A stretch of 64,000 bases of DNA from Nostoc sp. NMS9 (GCF_017114995.1 NZ_JABXKL010000108.1:1-64000), one strand, 5' to 3'. Positions 10,221 through 20,251 are shown, counted from the first letter of the stretch. Numbers and translations are program-made. The notes: generated from the sequence alone by a model not told the origin.

Positions 10221-13200
10221 ATGTCTAGAAAACGTCAGCTATTCAAGGTAATTCAAAAAACCTTCAGACAAATTAGCAAGCAGCTTTTATCTGCAATTAA
10301 TAAGCAACTTATTTGGCTTTTGCGAACTATCTCTGGTACTCAAAGAAGACGCGGTTCGGTTAATTCTGGCTTTGTCTTGCCAACAGTAGCGATGGTAGTT
10401 TTGGTAGTCGTACTGTTAACAACTGCAATTTTATTTCGGTCTTTTGAGCGTTCTAAAAATGCTAGTAATGTCCGCGTAAATGAAGCGACAATGCAAGCCG
10501 CCACCCCTGCTTTAGACAGGGCTAAAGCCAAAATAAGTGCACTGTTTGCCGACCCGACTTTACCACGCTCTGTCCCATCAAATCTAACCCTATACAATAC
10601 CTTAATTAATAAACTTTCTATCTATACATTTGGTGATGAAACTCCTATAACCCTGGCTTATAATCTTAATAAAAGTACTTCAACTCCGATGATTGAAGCA
10701 GGTAGTAGTATGGCTTTAGAAAATCAAGAAAACATACAAACAGCCTGGAAATTTCCTGCCGATACAGATAATAACGGTAAATTTGATAGCTTTATTCTCT
10801 ATGGTATCTACTTCCGTACTCCCCCCCAAACTGGTACAACCCAAACCAGAAGTAGAAGCCCACTAGATGCTAGAACCCCTCCTATGCTACCAGCTAAAGC
10901 AGGTGGAGCTTGTGACATAGCTGGTGATACTAGTGCTAGCTTAGTAGGTAGTTCGGGTTGGTATAAGCTACCAACTGGCGAATTGAAAAAAAGCTTTTTC
11001 GTTTATGCAGTAACGGTTCCCATTAGTGATATTGCTCAAGCTACTTCTCTTGATACAACCAAATATGAGAAGTATCGAGGTAATAAGGGCTTCTCGGCAT
11101 TAGAAATGCAACAAGATCGTAGTCAAGTTTCTATTACTAATAATGCCGTTGTTTATGAGGATGACTTAGATATTACACCAGGGCCGAGATTCCGTCTCAA
11201 TGGACGCATCTTTACCAACAGTAACTTATTTACTGCTGTAACCAGTCAAAATATAACCCTATTTCAGGTCAGTAGTAGGTATTCATGTTACTACGAACGA
11301 GAAAATAGCAAGATAGTTGTTGGCGGTAATATTGCAACTGGTAGTCCAATCAGTACAAGTGATACAGGTGGAACATTCGTAGATTTATTTGTAGAAAATG
11401 GTGCACCTACTACAAATAAATCTTTAGCCGGTACTAATAAAACCACTTCAAATAACTCGAATGACATTGCCTATAACACTCAGGCTTATGCTCAACGTAT
11501 AGACTTATTAGTGAAGGCACAACTTAACAATGCTGCTACTACTGATCCTCAAGAAATCCAAACTAATATAACCAACCGGATTCTAAACGATCCAAGCTTA
11601 GATGCGACTAAAGTACGTAAGGAAGAATTAGAAAATTGGTTCCGTAAACGTACTAGGCGTGTACCATTTAGAGAAGTTCCTTATGGTACTTCTGCTATTA
11701 TAAAATCTGGCACTACTGAGTACGACTATATAACAGATGCAACAACCTTTATGAAAGGTTCTGTTAATACGCTACGTCCAATGGATGCCTGGATTTATCC
11801 AACAGATACTAATACAACACTAACACTAAATACAGCGCAACTACCTACTAGAGATCCAGACGTTGTAGATAATACTCCCGTAATAGAAACAGAGTTGGGC
11901 GATCGCATCGTAGTAGGCAACAACCTGCCTGAACTTATATGGGACAACACAAAAGGAGACTTTGTAGGAGACGATGAACCTCAAGCCATCACTCCTGCTG
12001 TGAGGTGGACAAGTAGCACTACCAAAGATCGAACTCGTACCACTCGCGTCAGACAGTTATCAGATTTAGGGGTAACAGGACGTGATGGTTTTTGGGAAAT
12101 TTCAGCCGCTTCACCCCGATCTAATCCCCTTGATGTAGTCGGTGGACTGAGGGTGATTACAGGTGCTGGAGTATATACACCTACAGGTTCTGGATTAAGA
12201 ACACTCGTTCAACCTACTCTTCCAACACGAGGAGGAAAGCCCGAACTGGTTGACGATCCAAGCACGTCGGGAATCAACGAAAGTTATGGCACTGTAGTCT
12301 GGCCTGATACTATGCCTATGGTTGTACCCGATCCGACCGATCCTCTGAATGCAAGTAAACAAAAACGTGGTGATTTGGTAATGCGTGCCACGGTAGTGTA
12401 TCACTACAATTTTAATTCCTACAATCCTCAGGCGAGTACACCAGACGATTATCAAACACCGATGGCCTGTGTAAGTAGCTACTACAACCCTACTAATCAG
12501 ACAACAGCAACTACAAACACCTATAATCCCCTTGCTTCGACAACAGTAGCAGCATCTAACAATGGGGTTGTTTATGCTGCTCCCGCTACTGCATCTGATG
12601 GTATAACTAGAGGACAAACAGTAGATGCCAATGGTTTTTTTACACCTGGGGCTAATGCTGATGATGTGACTAACACTGGTGTAACTTTGCTAAATCGCTT
12701 GAAATATCAAGCTAACTTGGTATTTCCCAATGGCCGCCTTGTGAATCCTCTACTACGGCAAGCACTGGCCAAAGCAACAACCAGCAAACTTACTCTCTCT
12801 GAACAATCAGCAATTGACTCTACTATCTGTGCAATACAGATTGCTGATGGCACTCTGACTCGGAGTACTACCTACATTCCTGATGGCGCAATCAAAGAAA
12901 TTACATTTCTTGATGCCCGACAAATTAAGGCTATAGATAAAGGTGGTACATTAACTGGAAACTACAATTTAGAAGTTGAACAGCGTCAGCCTCTAGAAAT
13001 TCGTGCCACTACTATAGATTTAGGTCAGCTTCGCACACAAGCAATCGGCGCTGCATCGGATAACGAATATCTATTGCCCAATAGCGGCATTATCTATGCC
13101 TCTCGTGATGATGCTCAAAAAGATCGCAGTAACCCAACTAGTGAAAATATCAGCGCTAGTGACTACAATCTCGATCCAGAACGGCGACCTAACGCCATTA

Positions 13201-15188
13201 TGTTGATTAATGGCAGTAACTTGAGTCGCCAGACTAATTACAGAGCAGAAGAAAAAGGCTTAATTTTAGCAACTGAGCTACCAGTGTATGTTAAAGGCGA
13301 TTTTAATCTACACACTAAACAAGAATTCAAAACCCCGGATCTTTTACCTGCTCCTAGCGCTTCTAACTACGATACTAAATTTTACACTCGTGCTGCGGCA
13401 AATCGCGATCCTGACTTTGCTTGTCGGCCTAGTGACCCTAGACTACCCAATTGCACAACAGGCGAAACTTGGCGACCAGCATCAGTAATTGCCGATGCTG
13501 TTACCTTACTCTCTGGTAACTTCCGTGAAGGTTTCCGCAATGAGGGTGATTACGACTTGCGAAATAACCAAGGGAGCGATCCTAACGTCGTACTCAGTCG
13601 GCTGAAGGTAGGTTTCTGGAATAACAACTTTCTCACTTCATCTAATTTCTTTAATTTAGTCACTACTCCACCTAATGATGATACCTACTATAGGGGTACT
13701 CCCACTGCTACTGACCCACTAATCTATAACAGTTCTTACGTGAACAACTTCGTCACGCCCATTCAGCGTCGAGGAAGTTTCCCAGAGTATGTAATGGAGA
13801 TGTGCTTCAAGATACCAGTTTCAGAGTGTCAACCGGGTGACTGGTATGTGGGTTTAGATAGTGATAGTAATACAGGCAATGCTTTAGACCTAAACACAGA
13901 AATCCTAAAAAGGTCTAGTGATGTAGTAGGTGTAACTGATCTTACCAGACTCTTAGCTGGTACAACTGCGCGATCGCCAAGGGCTGGTTTTGAAGGATTT
14001 GCTCGTAGGGTTGCGTTCAAACGGAAATACACACCAACAAGTGATCCTGATTTTGGTAAGCTTGTTAATACTAGTAACAACGCCATAAATTATACTAGTG
14101 CTAATCCCATTCCACTAGGTATTAAATTAGGTGTAGTAAGAGAATTGCCGCTAAATTTCATAGGTGGTGTGTTAGACCCGCTTAGCATACCTGACATAGC
14201 AACTAATGCTCTATGGTTTGCAACTACAACAAATACTACTTCTCCTAATAGCCCACCACCATCGACAATGAGCGAGATCAAATACAACAACACCGATCGT
14301 GTATTCTACAGATACCCCAAACTACCGGCTTCTGGTTCGCTTAGGGATTTTCCTGGAGCTACAGACGCGTCACTATTTAACCCTGCTTCACCCGCCAGAG
14401 ATGCGTCATACCAGCCTCTATTTGAACCTGTATTGCAATTACAAGTAACAACCGCAACACCACCTAGTACTCAAAATTACGCTGCTTTAGCAGCAGCATC
14501 TAGTGTCGTTAAAAACACTAGATGGTTGTCTCAGGCAAGTCAAACAAATTTTAATCTAGTAGTTGCTGCTGGTGATACTCCGGCTCGTGTGGGTACAAGT
14601 ACCTACGAAATCAATGGGGGTTTGCATAACTTTGTGCGCTTCTTAGAAAACTGGGATGGGATTGATGCCAATATCAACGGTTCATTCATCCAATTTAAAC
14701 GCAGTATCTATGCTACTGCACCATTCCAAGCTTTTGTCAGACCAGGGCCAACAACTCCTCCTGCAACCACTTCTGACCCAAATGATACTAGTGCTGCTAA
14801 CCTTTTGAATAATAACAGTATCTTTTACAGACTTCTGAATTCTGCAAGACCTGGTTACACATCAGATAGTACTTACATTACTAATCCTAGTGGTGAAGCG
14901 CCTTATTATATGCCTCCTAACCGTAACTGGGGTTTTGATGTGGCGTTATTGGCGCAAAACCCCGACTTGTTTGCCCAGCGCTTTGTAACTCCAGCAGCAG
15001 ATCCTCCGAATGAATACTTCAGAGAAGTAGGCCGCGATGACCTTTGGGTGAAAACTCTGTTGTGTGGTGTACAAACTCAAGCAGCAGATGGGTTTGATAC
15101 TGCGGACACTAGTTACTTTGGTAGCGGTTTCAAATTTGCACTACCAGCAACTGAACGTCCTACTAGCTGCCAACTCCCACCATCCTAA
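10221..15188 (+). CDS. hpsA: Hormogonium polysaccharide biosynthesis protein HpsA
   Basis: This 1655-residue protein heads the hps locus. After a basic N-terminus (about 50 residues, many Arg and Lys) comes G-FVLPTVAMVVLVVVLLTTA, which looks like a type IV prepilin cleavage site and its hydrophobic helix. The residue five places after the Gly is Thr instead of the usual Glu. The long remainder is Ser/Thr/Asn/Asp rich, with no enzymatic motif that I recognise, and is presumably outside the membrane. Size, N-terminus and gene order match HpsA of Nostoc punctiforme, which is needed for hormogonium polysaccharide and gliding. It is followed by pseudopilin genes hpsB-D, with a MITE-like insertion in the gap to hpsB. 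Molecular role is unknown. Confidence 0.85.
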   Translation: MSRKRQLFKVIQKTFRQISKQLLSAINKQLIWLLRTISGTQRRRGSVNSGFVLPTVAMVVLVVVLLTTAILFRSFERSKNASNVRVNEATMQAATPALDRAKAKISALFADPTLPRSVPSNLTLYNTLINKLSIYTFGDETPITLAYNLNKSTSTPMIEAGSSMALENQENIQTAWKFPADTDNNGKFDSFILYGIYFRTPPQTGTTQTRSRSPLDARTPPMLPAKAGGACDIAGDTSASLVGSSGWYKLPTGELKKSFFVYAVTVPISDIAQATSLDTTKYEKYRGNKGFSALEMQQDRSQVSITNNAVVYEDDLDITPGPRFRLNGRIFTNSNLFTAVTSQNITLFQVSSRYSCYYERENSKIVVGGNIATGSPISTSDTGGTFVDLFVENGAPTTNKSLAGTNKTTSNNSNDIAYNTQAYAQRIDLLVKAQLNNAATTDPQEIQTNITNRILNDPSLDATKVRKEELENWFRKRTRRVPFREVPYGTSAIIKSGTTEYDYITDATTFMKGSVNTLRPMDAWIYPTDTNTTLTLNTAQLPTRDPDVVDNTPVIETELGDRIVVGNNLPELIWDNTKGDFVGDDEPQAITPAVRWTSSTTKDRTRTTRVRQLSDLGVTGRDGFWEISAASPRSNPLDVVGGLRVITGAGVYTPTGSGLRTLVQPTLPTRGGKPELVDDPSTSGINESYGTVVWPDTMPMVVPDPTDPLNASKQKRGDLVMRATVVYHYNFNSYNPQASTPDDYQTPMACVSSYYNPTNQTTATTNTYNPLASTTVAASNNGVVYAAPATASDGITRGQTVDANGFFTPGANADDVTNTGVTLLNRLKYQANLVFPNGRLVNPLLRQALAKATTSKLTLSEQSAIDSTICAIQIADGTLTRSTTYIPDGAIKEITFLDARQIKAIDKGGTLTGNYNLEVEQRQPLEIRATTIDLGQLRTQAIGAASDNEYLLPNSGIIYASRDDAQKDRSNPTSENISASDYNLDPERRPNAIMLINGSNLSRQTNYRAEEKGLILATELPVYVKGDFNLHTKQEFKTPDLLPAPSASNYDTKFYTRAAANRDPDFACRPSDPRLPNCTTGETWRPASVIADAVTLLSGNFREGFRNEGDYDLRNNQGSDPNVVLSRLKVGFWNNNFLTSSNFFNLVTTPPNDDTYYRGTPTATDPLIYNSSYVNNFVTPIQRRGSFPEYVMEMCFKIPVSECQPGDWYVGLDSDSNTGNALDLNTEILKRSSDVVGVTDLTRLLAGTTARSPRAGFEGFARRVAFKRKYTPTSDPDFGKLVNTSNNAINYTSANPIPLGIKLGVVRELPLNFIGGVLDPLSIPDIATNALWFATTTNTTSPNSPPPSTMSEIKYNNTDRVFYRYPKLPASGSLRDFPGATDASLFNPASPARDASYQPLFEPVLQLQVTTATPPSTQNYAALAAASSVVKNTRWLSQASQTNFNLVVAAGDTPARVGTSTYEINGGLHNFVRFLENWDGIDANINGSFIQFKRSIYATAPFQAFVRPGPTTPPATTSDPNDTSAANLLNNNSIFYRLLNSARPGYTSDSTYITNPSGEAPYYMPPNRNWGFDVALLAQNPDLFAQRFVTPAADPPNEYFREVGRDDLWVKTLLCGVQTQAADGFDTADTSYFGSGFKFALPATERPTSCQLPPS

Positions 15189-15289
15189 AGTGTCTGAATG
15201 AGAGTTTTTACATCACTTTTCGGGTGAATAGACCACGTTAACAGACCTAGCCTAGCCCCCTCTTCCCTAATGGGGAAGGAAAATTCAAA

Positions 15290-15480
15290 GCCTCTCCCCC
15301 TCTAGGGGCTACGGTGTACACGACAAGTCAAATTACCCCGCACAATCCCCCGATGCATTGGGGGGAAGCCGGAAATCCAGTTCCCTCCCCTTTCCAAGGG
15401 GAGGGTTAGGGTGGGGTAAAAACCAGATTCGTAAACTACTTCAGACTTGTGTGTACACCGCAGCCTTGTAGGAGAGAGGT
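15290..15480. mobile_element. MITE-like element between hpsA and hpsB
   Basis: Imperfect terminal inverted repeats of about 36 bp bound this 190-bp stretch: GCCTCTCCCC..TACGGTGTACAC..ACAAGT at 15290-15328, and its complement ACTTGT..GTGTACACCG..GGAGAGAGGT at 15445-15480. There is no coding capacity. Inside lies a second GC-rich palindrome (CTCCCCTTTCCAAGGGGAG), so elements seem nested. It separates hpsA from hpsB and may affect read-through or RNA stability. Confidence 0.65.
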
Positions 15481-15542
15481 TAAGAGTGTATTACACCCGA
15501 TCGCAAATTACTTTAAAACATAGCTTTATTAAGAAATTAAGT

Positions 15543-16265
15543 ATGAACCCACGCCAACTACAAGAATTATCTGCCCAGTCTAACGAGTCAGGTTTTACGA
15601 TCATTGAGTCGCTTGTGGCAATCCTCGTGGTTGCCATTTTGCTAGTAGCGATCGCACCTGTCTTAGTAATGTCAACAGCAACTCGTGTGCAAGCTAAACG
15701 GGTCGAATTGGCAACAGGAGCGGCTAAAGCCTTCATTGATGCTATTAAGTCTAAAACAATATCCGAAGATCAAGTATCAAATACTACCTCACTTTCTGCT
15801 GCAACTGCTGCTGCACCTAGAACTGTATCAAGCTCAACTACCAGTGGTGACTATTTAATCAGTAGTGCAGGTGTTCCCGCAGACGCAACTAGTTTGTATT
15901 GCTTTCACAATGATGGCAAAATCACCCTACCAAGCGCCTGTACAACCTACAAAACAACCAGTCCAGTTCAGTTTTACATTCAGGCTTTTGGCAATGCAAT
16001 TGGAACTATCAGCACAAGTAGCGCTCAAATTGATAGCGGTCAAAGCTATCGTTTGGGAGTTCGGGTATATCGTTCAGATGCCTTCATCGGTACTGGTAGC
16101 TTGAAAAAAAGTAGTGATAGCAATGGAAAAACAGCAGCAACATTCACTGGGGGACTAGGCGATCGCAAAGCACCACTAGTAGAAATGACAACTGAAATTG
16201 TTAGGGGTCAAAGCTCCTATAACGCTTTGTGCGATCGACTTGGTGGCTGTCAACCTCCACCATAA
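15543..16265 (+). CDS. hpsB: Hormogonium polysaccharide secretion pseudopilin HpsB
   Basis: Translation from ATG 15543 gives 240 residues with a 17-residue leader ending in Gly, then FTIIESLVAILVVAILLV, a canonical prepilin peptidase site with Glu at +5 and a hydrophobic assembly helix. An upstream in-frame extension to 15447 runs into the MITE-like element and is rejected. The rest is a Ser/Thr-rich globular domain ending in GGCQPPP; HpsA ends in a similar way (CQLPPS). It is the first of three consecutive pseudopilin genes, and their products are thought to build a pseudopilus used in polysaccharide export. Confidence 0.85.
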   Translation: MNPRQLQELSAQSNESGFTIIESLVAILVVAILLVAIAPVLVMSTATRVQAKRVELATGAAKAFIDAIKSKTISEDQVSNTTSLSAATAAAPRTVSSSTTSGDYLISSAGVPADATSLYCFHNDGKITLPSACTTYKTTSPVQFYIQAFGNAIGTISTSSAQIDSGQSYRLGVRVYRSDAFIGTGSLKKSSDSNGKTAATFTGGLGDRKAPLVEMTTEIVRGQSSYNALCDRLGGCQPPP

Positions 16266-16332
16266 AATTAACCCGGTAAACATAAATAATTTCATGACTC
16301 AGTATCGGTCACTAAGGAGAATCTGTAGCAAA

Positions 16333-17349
16333 ATGAATATATTGAGGTGGCTGTTAAGTACTCAGCTAAAACCCTCTCACAAGCAAAACAAAAATAGTGG
16401 CTTCACCCTGATTGAATTGCTAGTGGCTATGATCATTGCATTTTTAGTAATTACGCCATTACTAGGTTTTATGATCAGCGTTTTAAACACTGATGGACAG
16501 GAACAAGCCAAAGCGAACTCTGAGCAAGAAATTAAAGCAGCGCTTGACTATATTAGTCGTGATGTCCAACAAGCGATATATATTTATGATGCTACTGGAA
16601 TTGCTTGTCTAAGCGGTACTGTTGATGCTAGTACCGATAACACTTGCCCAAATGCAAGTACAACTGGGAATCAACTACCTAACGGAACAGATAAAGTTCC
16701 TGTGCTTGTTTTTTGGAAACGAGAATTAGTTAATCAAGCAATTACAATTACAGGCACTCAAAAAGATGATACTTTTGTTTACTCATTAGTTGCCTACTAT
16801 TTAATTAAAGACACTAGTCCTACTTGGTCTAACGCTGCACGCATCGCCAGATGGGAAATTAAAGATGGCGTTCCAAATACTTCTGCTACACTAGGTGCTT
16901 GCGATGGATTTACCACCGAAAAATATCTCCCATGTCCAGATAAAGGTTTTAAACCATTTGACTTGTCACAAAAGGGCATAACATTACAAGCAAAAATGAA
17001 TAGTTGGGCAAGAAGTGGGACTTACAATCAAGTTCCCGTGGTGTTGGTTGATTTTATAGATCAAACAACAACAGCACAGGAAACCCCAACAGCTACAGCA
17101 ACTGTGACTTGTTCTACTGGCTTTAGTCAAGTTCCAGCAGTCGCAAACCTTGCTAGAAAAGGCTTTTATGCTTGTGTAGATTCAGTTAGCGCAGATAATA
17201 GGAGTGCTGCGGAAGTTTATTTAAGGGGTAATGCACAAGCTCGTTTAATACAAGATGAAACTAAAGTACGTTACGCGCAGAGTAAATCTAGTTATTTTCC
17301 GAGTGCAAACATTAAGGTTCAAGGAAGCAGCTTCATCTTTACCAAATAG
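16333..17349 (+). CDS. hpsC: Hormogonium polysaccharide secretion pseudopilin HpsC
   Basis: ATG 16333 was chosen because AAGGAGA lies 12 bp upstream; an in-frame ATG at 16294 would add 13 residues. The 338-residue product has a 23-residue leader ending NSG, then FTLIELLVAMIIAFLVITPL, a classical type IV prepilin N-terminus with Glu at +5. It is larger than typical pseudopilins and has a Thr-rich C-terminal region (about 240-290), like GspK/PilX or PilW-type minor pilins. It starts 67 bp after hpsB and is probably co-transcribed with it. Confidence 0.83.
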   Translation: MNILRWLLSTQLKPSHKQNKNSGFTLIELLVAMIIAFLVITPLLGFMISVLNTDGQEQAKANSEQEIKAALDYISRDVQQAIYIYDATGIACLSGTVDASTDNTCPNASTTGNQLPNGTDKVPVLVFWKRELVNQAITITGTQKDDTFVYSLVAYYLIKDTSPTWSNAARIARWEIKDGVPNTSATLGACDGFTTEKYLPCPDKGFKPFDLSQKGITLQAKMNSWARSGTYNQVPVVLVDFIDQTTTAQETPTATATVTCSTGFSQVPAVANLARKGFYACVDSVSADNRSAAEVYLRGNAQARLIQDETKVRYAQSKSSYFPSANIKVQGSSFIFTK

Positions 17350-17387
17350 CTTCTATCTTTGACAAATATTAATAAAAGCAGGATAGT

Positions 17388-18089
17388 ATGCCGAATATTC
17401 CTAGTTTAAGACTATTGAATTATTTCCAGTCGCACAGCCGAGAAACAAAGCTAAAGCAGCAATATTTAGCAAATAGATTGTCTACTAATGGCTACAATCA
17501 ACAAGATGCTGGATTTAGTCTTATAGAGTTAATAGTAGTACTGCTGTTAGTAGGAATTTTAGCTGCGATCGCAGCTCCTGGTTGGGCTGCCTTTGTAAAT
17601 CGGCAACGGATAAATAAGTTTAACGACGCCGTTTTCGCAGCACTGCAAGAAGCACAGCGCGAAGCTAAAAACAAAAAACTTAGCTACAGTGTCAGTTTTC
17701 GGAAAAATAGCACAACCCAAGAGGTTGCTATTTATCGTACCGATACTGGAGTCAGCACATGGAAACCTTTAGGAACAGATGTAGGCGTTAGCTCTGATAA
17801 ATTTTTGCTAGGTACAAATCTAAATAGCACTACTGAAAATACTGCCGATTCTACTGTATCCTATTCTTTAAATGCATCAGCAAAAATTACTTTTGACTAT
17901 ATGGGAACTTTACCAAATGCAAGCTTTGGAACACCTATAGCCCCTTCTACAGAGCCACCTGGGTTAAAAATAGTGGTAGCTGTACCAAGCTCTGCAAATC
18001 CTGCGTCAGCTAGTAGCGTAAAGCGATGTATCATTGTGAAAACTCTCTTAGGCTCAATGCTGACAGCAAAAGATGATAAATGCAGTTAA
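17388..18089 (+). CDS. hpsD: Hormogonium pseudopilin HpsD (GspH/FimT type)
   Basis: The 233-residue protein has an unusually long leader of 42 residues ending DAG, then FSLIELIVVLLLVGILAAIA with Glu at +5. The next part (NRQRINKFNDAVFAALQEAQREAKNKK, read in two pieces) is the GspH/FimT N-terminal helix pattern. Its C-terminal end, KRCIIVKTLLGSMLTAKDDKC, is closely similar to the end of HpsH encoded 3.8 kb downstream, so the two are paralogues. A stem-loop follows the gene before hpsE. Confidence 0.83.
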   Translation: MPNIPSLRLLNYFQSHSRETKLKQQYLANRLSTNGYNQQDAGFSLIELIVVLLLVGILAAIAAPGWAAFVNRQRINKFNDAVFAALQEAQREAKNKKLSYSVSFRKNSTTQEVAIYRTDTGVSTWKPLGTDVGVSSDKFLLGTNLNSTTENTADSTVSYSLNASAKITFDYMGTLPNASFGTPIAPSTEPPGLKIVVAVPSSANPASASSVKRCIIVKTLLGSMLTAKDDKCS

Positions 18090-18139
18090 GTAATTTAAAT
18101 ACCACTATTTATTTAAAAATACGTAATATTGCTGAACAG

Positions 18140-18184
18140 AAAACTGCACGTTGATAGCAAAATTGAAACATCATGTGCAGTTTT
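18140..18184 (+). terminator. Stem-loop between hpsD and hpsE
   Basis: AAAACTGCAC at 18140-18149 pairs perfectly with GTGCAGTTTT at 18175-18184 around a 25-base loop, and an AT-rich stretch follows. It may terminate or weaken transcription between the pseudopilin genes and the glycosyltransferase genes. The loop is long for a classical terminator. Confidence 0.45.
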
Positions 18185-18277
18185 AATATTTGATAGAGTT
18201 ATTTAAGAGCCATTGATAAATTAGCCATTGCCTGAACATAATAAAAAGCGTCATCATCAAAATATACTTTTCGGAAA

Positions 18278-19237
18278 ATGACTGAGAACCTTGACTTTAC
18301 TGTAGCTATCCCAACTTATAACGGTGAAAGTCGTTTGCCTGAACTACTAGAACGACTACAAAACCAACTTCACACCGAAAATTTATCTTGGGAAATTATA
18401 GTTGTAGACAATAACAGCACTGATAATACAGCTAAAGTTGTTCAAACCTATCAAAAAGATTGGCGATGTCCTTACCCTTTAAAGTATTGCTTTGAAGCAA
18501 AACAAGGTGCAGCTTATGCTCGAAAAAAGGCAGTTTTAGAAGCTAAAGGTAGATTCATAGGTTTTCTAGATGATGACAATTACCCAGTATCAAATTGGGT
18601 AATTGCAGCTTATACTTTTGGTGAAAAATATCCCAAAGCTGGAGCTTATGGCAGCCAAATTCACCCAGACTGGGAAGTAGAACCACCGGAAAACTTTAAG
18701 CGAATTGCTCCATTCTTAGCAATTACAGAGCGGGGTAATCTACCGCTATTATATGAAACATCTAAAAAATTACTGCCTCCTTCTGCTGGACTTGTTGTTC
18801 GTAAGCAAGCATGGTTAGAAAGTGTACCAGATAAGTCTATTTTAACTGGTAGAGTTAAAGGCAATATGCTTACTAGTGAAGATTTAGAAATGTTGTCTTA
18901 TATCCAAAAATCAGGATGGGAAATCTGGTATAACCCCGAAATGGAAATATCACACAAAATACCAAAATTACGTTTGCAAAAAGATTATTTGATTCCATTC
19001 TTCCGAGGGATTGGACTTAGCCGTTGTGTAACTAGAATGGTAAATACAAAACAAATATATAGACCATTTGCTCTTTTATCTTATATGATAAATGATTTGC
19101 GTAAAATCACGTTACACTTACTCAAATATCGAACTAATCTGAAAGATGATTTGGTAGCTACTTGCGAAATGGAACTTTTTTTAAGTAGTTTCATTAGTCC
19201 TTTTTATCTTTGGAAAAATGGATACTTTAAAAAATAA
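18278..19237 (+). CDS. hpsE: Family 2 glycosyltransferase HpsE
   Basis: The 319-residue protein has the GT-A fold start FTVAIPTYNGESRLPELLER, a nucleotide-sugar segment EIIVVDNNSTDNTAKVV, and the metal-binding FLDDDNYPV near residues 95-103. The C-terminal part has hydrophobic stretches (about 285-315) that may sit at the membrane. It presumably adds a sugar to the nascent hormogonium polysaccharide on the cytoplasmic side; the sugar is unknown. It is the first of three consecutive glycosyltransferase genes. HpsF, next door, is a clear paralogue with the same motifs, spaced by only 21 bp. Confidence 0.85.
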   Translation: MTENLDFTVAIPTYNGESRLPELLERLQNQLHTENLSWEIIVVDNNSTDNTAKVVQTYQKDWRCPYPLKYCFEAKQGAAYARKKAVLEAKGRFIGFLDDDNYPVSNWVIAAYTFGEKYPKAGAYGSQIHPDWEVEPPENFKRIAPFLAITERGNLPLLYETSKKLLPPSAGLVVRKQAWLESVPDKSILTGRVKGNMLTSEDLEMLSYIQKSGWEIWYNPEMEISHKIPKLRLQKDYLIPFFRGIGLSRCVTRMVNTKQIYRPFALLSYMINDLRKITLHLLKYRTNLKDDLVATCEMELFLSSFISPFYLWKNGYFKK

Positions 19238-19258
19238 ACTATTAAAATATTAGGTATT

Positions 19259-20251
19259 ATGACTGAATTAGCAGATGACAATTTAGATATTAGCGTAGCC
19301 ATTCCTGCATATAATGGAGCAAACCGTTTACCTAAAATTTTGGATAAGCTATTAACCCAGACAGGAGTAGAACAACTTAGCTGGGAAATTATTATTGTGG
19401 ATAATAATAGTTCTGATAATACATTTGAAATAATCCAGAATTATCAAAAAATATATGATGGAAATTGTAATTTAAGATATTTTTTAGAACCCGAGCAGGG
19501 AGCAGCTTTTGCCAGATTGCGAGCAGTACGTGAAGCTAAAGGACAGCTAATCGCATTTTTAGATGATGATAACTTACCTGCTCCTGATTGGTTATCAGAA
19601 GCATATAGCTTTGGATTGGAGCATCCTCAAGCAGGTGCTTGGAGTGGACAGATTCATGGTGATTTTGAAGTAAACCCGCCAGAAAACTTTGAAAGAATTC
19701 AAGCTTTTTTAGCTATCAGAGAACATGGTTCAAATCCATATTTGTTTGACGCAGATAATTTAAGACTTCCTCCTGGTGCGGCGCTTGTTGTTCGGAAACA
19801 GGTATGGTGTGAAAATGTACCACAGCGGCCTAATTTAAGTGGGAAGCTGCCTGGTATTTTGGTACAGGGTGATGACTATGAACCATTGCTTTACATACAT
19901 TATGCAGGCTGGCAGATTTGGTATAACCCTACCATGCACACTTATCATCAAATACCACGCTGGCGACTTGAGAGAGATTATCTCTTAACTCTGGCACGCG
20001 GTTGTGGCTTGTGTATTTTCCAGTTAAGCTTGATAAATACTAAAAATTGGCAAAAACCAATAGTGTTTATAAAAACTATTTTAGGGAATTTACGCCGAGT
20101 ATTACATCATCGTATTCACTATAGAGGGGAATTGAAAAGTAATTTAATTGCACTTTTTGAAATGGAATTTTACTTTGCTAGTATGATGAGTCCTTTTTAT
20201 TACTTAAAATCTAATTTGCGCAAAGGATTAAAAAACAAGTTAGCCCTATAA
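19259..20251 (+). CDS. hpsF: Family 2 glycosyltransferase HpsF
   Basis: The 330-residue product parallels HpsE along its whole length: ISVAIPAYNGANRLPKIL, EIIIVDNNSSDNTFEII, a Q-G-A-A-F-A-R motif, then FLDDDNLPAPDW and PPENFERIQ. This indicates tandem duplication. The DDD triad is intact, so activity is expected. The C-terminus has a hydrophobic FYFASMMSPFYYL segment, matching FLSSFISPFYLW in HpsE. The gene lies 21 bp after hpsE and one base before hpsG, so the three are almost certainly co-transcribed. Confidence 0.85.
   Translation: MTELADDNLDISVAIPAYNGANRLPKILDKLLTQTGVEQLSWEIIIVDNNSSDNTFEIIQNYQKIYDGNCNLRYFLEPEQGAAFARLRAVREAKGQLIAFLDDDNLPAPDWLSEAYSFGLEHPQAGAWSGQIHGDFEVNPPENFERIQAFLAIREHGSNPYLFDADNLRLPPGAALVVRKQVWCENVPQRPNLSGKLPGILVQGDDYEPLLYIHYAGWQIWYNPTMHTYHQIPRWRLERDYLLTLARGCGLCIFQLSLINTKNWQKPIVFIKTILGNLRRVLHHRIHYRGELKSNLIALFEMEFYFASMMSPFYYLKSNLRKGLKNKLAL

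Noticed and set aside
10221-15188. HpsA as a phage tail or giant adhesin
   Set aside because: The prepilin-like N-terminus and the neighbouring pseudopilin and glycosyltransferase genes fit the hps locus far better; no adhesin repeats are seen.
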